A stretch of 9,606 bases of DNA. Source: Actinomycetota bacterium. GTDB taxonomy: Bacteria > Actinomycetota > Acidimicrobiia > Acidimicrobiales > Ilumatobacteraceae. This document shows positions 6,557 to 9,606 of this stretch, piece by piece; position 1 is the first letter of the stretch; each line of letters starts with the position of its first letter. Both the position numbers and the translations under genes were made by a program. The notes beneath the pieces were generated by a model. It saw only the letters and a list, made by a program, of their open reading frames with translations, did not search any database and was not told where the DNA came from. Where the stretch lies: the NCBI GenBank assembly GCA_005801025.1, contig SYDZ01000109.1, positions 1 to 9,606 of the forward strand, read 5' to 3'.

Positions 6557-7837
6557 GTGTCTCCTGATGCTGTGAAACCTTTGATCTCCGTCGAGGAGGC
6601 TCGTGAGTTCGTCCTAGGCTCTTGCTCCGTCGGTGAACCTCGACGAATTGACCTGGCTCGGGCCACTGGTTATGTCTTGGCACAAGATGTCATGTCTGCT
6701 GAAGATGTGCCGCCATTTTCCAATTCCGCTGTCGACGGCTACGCCGTGCGGGCCTGCGATGTTGAGGTTGCGAGCAAGGATGCTGCAGTGTCACTTGGCG
6801 TCGTTGGTGAGGTGGCTGCTGGCGCAGCGCCACTCGTCGCTCTCGGTGCGGGGCAAGCAATTCGAATCATGACTGGAGCACCAATGCCGACTGGTGCCGA
6901 TTGCGTGGTGATGGTGGAGGACACAGAATTCACTGGGGTGCGAAAACTTTTTGATGGCACTCAAATGGTGAAGATTTTTCGCGCTGCTCGTGTTGGCGAT
7001 GCCATTCGTGGCGTGGGCGACGACGTGCGCAGTGGTGACAGGGTGTTTCACGCGCGCACTGAAATTCGCCCATCAGTTGCTGGCGTTCTGGCCAGTATCA
7101 ATTGCCGTCAGCCATTGGTGTTTCCCACAGTGCGGGTCTGCGTACTGTCAACTGGTGATGAACTGATTGATGATGGTTCGGTCTTAGCGCCAGGTCAGAT
7201 TCGTGAGAGTAATCGCACGATGTTATTGGGCATGGTCAACGCTGCCGGGGCAGTGGCCGTCGATTACGGCATAGTTGTTGACGATGAAGCAACCCTTGAG
7301 GGTGTTTTGCGTCAAGCCGCCGAAGAGTGTGATGCCATCGTCACAAGTGGTGGTGTGAGTATGGGTGATTATGACGTTGTCAAAAGCGTACTCTCGCGGA
7401 TCGCCGAGATGCGTTGGATGCAGTTGGCAATAAAACCCGCTAAGCCTTTTGCTTTCGGTTTGCTGAAGTCCACGACAGGACGCGAGATTCCAGTTTTTGG
7501 TTTACCGGGCAATCCAGTGAGTTCTCTCGTGAGTTTTGAATTGTTGGCTCGTCCAACTTTGCGAATGATGGCGGGGCATGCGCCTGCGGCATGTGACCGC
7601 GCCACGATCTTGGCGATCGCCGACAGTGCCTTACCCCGTTCGCCCGACGGCAAAGTGCACTATCAAAGAGTTATTGCCCAATTCAAAGACGATGGGCGCC
7701 TGCATATTGACTCAGTTCGCTCTCAGGGCAGTCACCAGTTGGCTGCTAGTGCCCTGGCCAATGCCTTAGCAATTGTTCCCAATGGTGATGGTGTAGCGGT
7801 TGGGGGCGAGGTACCGACCATCTTTCTCGTATCCTGA
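6557..7837 (+). CDS. moeA: Molybdopterin molybdenumtransferase MoeA
   Basis: This 426-residue cytosolic enzyme inserts molybdate into adenylylated molybdopterin, the last common step of molybdenum cofactor synthesis. The domains follow the family order. The N-terminal region has N-S-A-V-D60-G-Y-A. The MoCF-type domain has STGDE (D201, E202), then PGQIRESN, then T-S-G-G-V-S-M-G270-D-Y-D273, then IKPAKPFAFG and L316-P-G-N-P320. A C-terminal barrel follows. All expected motifs are intact and the length is typical. The start is taken as the GTG at 6557, downstream of a -10-like TACCGT; another GTG at 6572 is possible and would remove only five residues. It is divergent from the glycolipid-binding-like gene and followed after four bases by moaA, so the two are surely co-transcribed. 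A galU-moeA neighbourhood is common in actinobacteria. Confidence 0.96.
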   Translation: MSPDAVKPLISVEEAREFVLGSCSVGEPRRIDLARATGYVLAQDVMSAEDVPPFSNSAVDGYAVRACDVEVASKDAAVSLGVVGEVAAGAAPLVALGAGQAIRIMTGAPMPTGADCVVMVEDTEFTGVRKLFDGTQMVKIFRAARVGDAIRGVGDDVRSGDRVFHARTEIRPSVAGVLASINCRQPLVFPTVRVCVLSTGDELIDDGSVLAPGQIRESNRTMLLGMVNAAGAVAVDYGIVVDDEATLEGVLRQAAEECDAIVTSGGVSMGDYDVVKSVLSRIAEMRWMQLAIKPAKPFAFGLLKSTTGREIPVFGLPGNPVSSLVSFELLARPTLRMMAGHAPAACDRATILAIADSALPRSPDGKVHYQRVIAQFKDDGRLHIDSVRSQGSHQLAASALANALAIVPNGDGVAVGGEVPTIFLVS

Positions 7838-7841
7838 TCAT

Positions 7842-8882
7842 ATGAGTGTCACACCTGTTGTGCGGGATCTTGTTGATCCGTATGGGCGCACGATTCGCGA
7901 TCTGCGAATTTCGGTGACTGACCGCTGCAACTTTCGCTGTACTTATTGCATGCCAGCCGAGGGCATGGTGTGGGTACCAAAAACAGAAGTCCTGAGTTTT
8001 GAAGAAATTGAACGTCTCGCACGAATCGTTGTCGAACATTACGGAGTTGACGGTATTCGTCTCACCGGCGGTGAACCCACGATGCGCGCCCACTTGCCAG
8101 TCTTAGTGAGTAAGTTGGCGGCCCTCGTCGTACCCACCGATTCGGCCTCGCCATTGGCAGGTCAACCCATTGACCTTGCAATCACGACCAATGGAGCAAC
8201 CTTGGTGAATTGTGTTGATGAGTTGCGCCTTGCTGGTATCGCCCGCATCAACATCAGTTTGGACACTCTTGATCGGAAGAAGTTTGAAACGATGACGCGT
8301 CGTGATGAATTAGGACGCGTGTTAGCCGGTATTGAAGCGGCCCGCCATGCTGGATTTTCTAGCGTCAAGATCAATGCGGTGATTGAACGCGGTGTCAATG
8401 ATGATGAGATCCTCGAGCTCGCTGAGTTCGGACGCGATAAGGGTGTCGAGGTGCGCTTCATTGAGTTCATGCCTCTTGATGCTGAGGGACACTGGATGAA
8501 TGACAAGGTCGTCAGCCAGGATGAAATTGTGGAGCGTATTGCTGCTGTGCATCCTCTTGAATTAGTGCCAGCTCGTGGTGCTGCGCCGGCGGATCGTTGG
8601 CGCTATCTCGACGGTGTCGGAACTGTCGGCGTGATTCCAAGCGTGACCAAGCCCTTCTGTGGCGATTGTGATCGGGTGCGCTTGACTGCCGATGGTCAGT
8701 TCAGGACATGCTTGTTTTCGACGACCGAGTTTGACTTGCGCGATTTAATGCGTTCAGGCGCTGATGATGCAACTGTGGCAGCCCAAGTGGCGATGGCTGT
8801 TGGAACGAAGTGGGCTGGGCACCAAATCAATCAGGTGAACTTCATTCGACCGAAGCGCTCAATGTCTCAAATCGGTGGTTAA
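7842..8882 (+). CDS. moaA: GTP 3',8-cyclase MoaA (radical SAM)
   Basis: A 346-residue cytosolic radical S-adenosylmethionine enzyme that converts GTP to 3',8-cyclo-7,8-dihydro-GTP, the first step of molybdenum cofactor synthesis, with MoaC acting next. The N-terminal 4Fe-4S site is C29-N-F-R-C33-T-Y-C36 within SVTDRCNFRCTYCMPAEG, followed by LTGGEP, which binds SAM. The C-terminal cluster ligands are C273-G-D-C276 and C290 (spacing CX2CX13C), specific to MoaA. The protein ends in Gly-Gly, the tail needed for activity in the family. The ATG at 7842 is chosen because it leaves the usual short lead before the DPYGRTIRDLRIS core; a longer frame from a TTG at 7800 lies within moeA. It starts four bases after the moeA stop and has no clear ribosome site, so it probably depends on coupling to moeA translation. 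Confidence 0.97.
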   Translation: MSVTPVVRDLVDPYGRTIRDLRISVTDRCNFRCTYCMPAEGMVWVPKTEVLSFEEIERLARIVVEHYGVDGIRLTGGEPTMRAHLPVLVSKLAALVVPTDSASPLAGQPIDLAITTNGATLVNCVDELRLAGIARINISLDTLDRKKFETMTRRDELGRVLAGIEAARHAGFSSVKINAVIERGVNDDEILELAEFGRDKGVEVRFIEFMPLDAEGHWMNDKVVSQDEIVERIAAVHPLELVPARGAAPADRWRYLDGVGTVGVIPSVTKPFCGDCDRVRLTADGQFRTCLFSTTEFDLRDLMRSGADDATVAAQVAMAVGTKWAGHQINQVNFIRPKRSMSQIGG

Positions 8883-8895
8883 AACATTTTGGAGG

Positions 8896-9597
8896 CTATG
8901 ACATCGCTCGGTTCAGTCTTTGCAGTGAATGAATCGTGGTGCTCACTCCTGGACTAAACATCAGATGCGGCTCACCAATCGGAGCGGGTAATCCGGCGGC
9001 GGTGACTAGGTTGTCGTCTAAGTGCAATAACTCCGCGCTGTGTAACGGCCATGGCTCATGTTCAACGGGACCGTACCACAACTTGTTGCCCCGGGAAGCC
9101 GACACCAAACCCCACCGTGCGGTAAGAAAGTCTTCCAACGGTCCAGGAGTCAAAGGTTGGCCAACGCGTACCGCAATAGACGATGTGCCTTGTGTCGGCC
9201 AGCGCCGTTCAACAGAACTTGTGAGCACTGCACCTGGACCAGTGCCTGACAAATTCACAGCAGCCTTGGCGTAGCAATAGGGGAGTTTAAAAGCAGTGCG
9301 TGCCACGGCCGTTGGCAACAACTGCGGGGTATCAAGAGAGAAGAACCAGACGGCTGGGCGGCCTTGAGAAATCACATAGGTGCGGACATTGATTTCGGCG
9401 AAGTTGGCAGTTGTCGGGATTGGGGGTAGGTAGCGCACACGCAGATGACGCATGTTGAAGGGGACTAAGGCCACGTATGCACGTCCTGCAAAAGTGTCAA
9501 GTTCGACCCCATCAGGAAGCAAGCGCCGCACGACGTCAGGCTCGTAAGACCAGTGGGCGAAGAGCAGATCCCGCCACTGCTGGGTCATTACTTTCAT
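8896..9597 (-). CDS. DUF2071 (YqjF-type) protein
   Basis: A 233-residue protein of the DUF2071 family, which belongs to the acetoacetate decarboxylase-like fold group; the reaction, if any, is unknown to me. The diagnostic pattern is clear: W8-R-D-L-L-F-A-H-W16, then L-L-P28-D-G-V-E-L-D-T-F-A-G-R39-A-Y-V, then V-P-F-N-M-R50, then E68-I-N-V-R-T-Y-V75, and V-W-F-F-S-L-D89. Near the end, W-Y-G-P-V-E-H-E and a FSPGV motif also fit. There is no signal peptide and there are no convincing membrane segments. The start at 9597 has a GGAC at the window edge that may be part of a ribosome site. The ATG three codons on (9587) is an alternative. It converges on moaA with 13 bases between the stops, and no hairpin terminator is seen there. 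Its promoter lies beyond the window. Nothing in the context gives it a role. Confidence 0.9.
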   Translation of the reverse strand: MKVMTQQWRDLLFAHWSYEPDVVRRLLPDGVELDTFAGRAYVALVPFNMRHLRVRYLPPIPTTANFAEINVRTYVISQGRPAVWFFSLDTPQLLPTAVARTAFKLPYCYAKAAVNLSGTGPGAVLTSSVERRWPTQGTSSIAVRVGQPLTPGPLEDFLTARWGLVSASRGNKLWYGPVEHEPWPLHSAELLHLDDNLVTAAGLPAPIGEPHLMFSPGVSTTIHSLQRLNRAMS

Positions 9598-9606
9598 TTT
9601 TTGTCC

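Noticed and set aside
6523..6666. N-terminal extension of the glycolipid-binding-like gene to 253 residues
   Set aside because: It would overlap the conserved beginning of moeA, and the added 48 residues look like a shadow of that gene, not like the family.
7800..7841. Longer moaA from a TTG start inside moeA
   Set aside because: The added residues are not part of the MoaA family; the ATG at 7842 gives the normal lead length and the usual tight operon spacing.

Overview
This 9.6-kb window is a dense, chromosomal, mostly housekeeping segment of a bacterium. It is probably an actinobacterium of moderate GC content. An Acidimicrobiia-like freshwater or marine lineage is my guess, based on protein flavour, GTG starts, sparse Shine-Dalgarno sites and the fmdB-galU-moeA neighbourhood. 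I cannot name a species. Every stretch longer than 40 bases is occupied by a gene. I see no tRNA, rRNA, insertion sequence, CRISPR array, phage gene or attachment site.

Layout: (1) A plus-strand block (1-4621) carries the 3' part of an MFS transporter, then tldD, tldE and uppP, with gaps of 9, -4 and 17 bases, so it is probably one operon. (2) A small FmdB-like gene on the minus strand (4637-4984) faces uppP. Its start lies 39 bases from the start of divergent galU (5024-5908). (3) A putative glycolipid-binding (PF06475-type) gene on the minus strand (about 5905-6522) shares its stop region with galU and diverges from moeA. (4) moeA and moaA (6557-8882) form a tight plus-strand pair for molybdenum cofactor synthesis. 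(5) A DUF2071 gene on the minus strand (8896-9597) converges on moaA.

Functions: TldD/TldE are the two subunits of a metallopeptidase that trims peptides. UppP recycles undecaprenyl pyrophosphate for wall synthesis, and GalU makes UDP-glucose for envelope sugars. MoeA and MoaA act late and first, respectively, in molybdenum cofactor synthesis. The remaining genes are an uptake or efflux carrier, a lipid-binding-like protein, a DUF2071 protein and the FmdB-like protein.

The most notable point is the FmdB-like protein. It keeps the family's start and its GFYKTDSR motif, and it sits beside galU-moeA as the redox chaperone Rv0991c (Ruc) does in Mycobacterium tuberculosis. Yet it has no cysteine at all, so the zinc ribbon and any cysteine-based redox switch are gone. 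Smaller points are back-to-back -10-like elements between fmdB and galU, possible leaderless starts for galU and moeA, and a strong hairpin at the uppP stop codon. I found no clear evidence of a wholly new multi-gene system.
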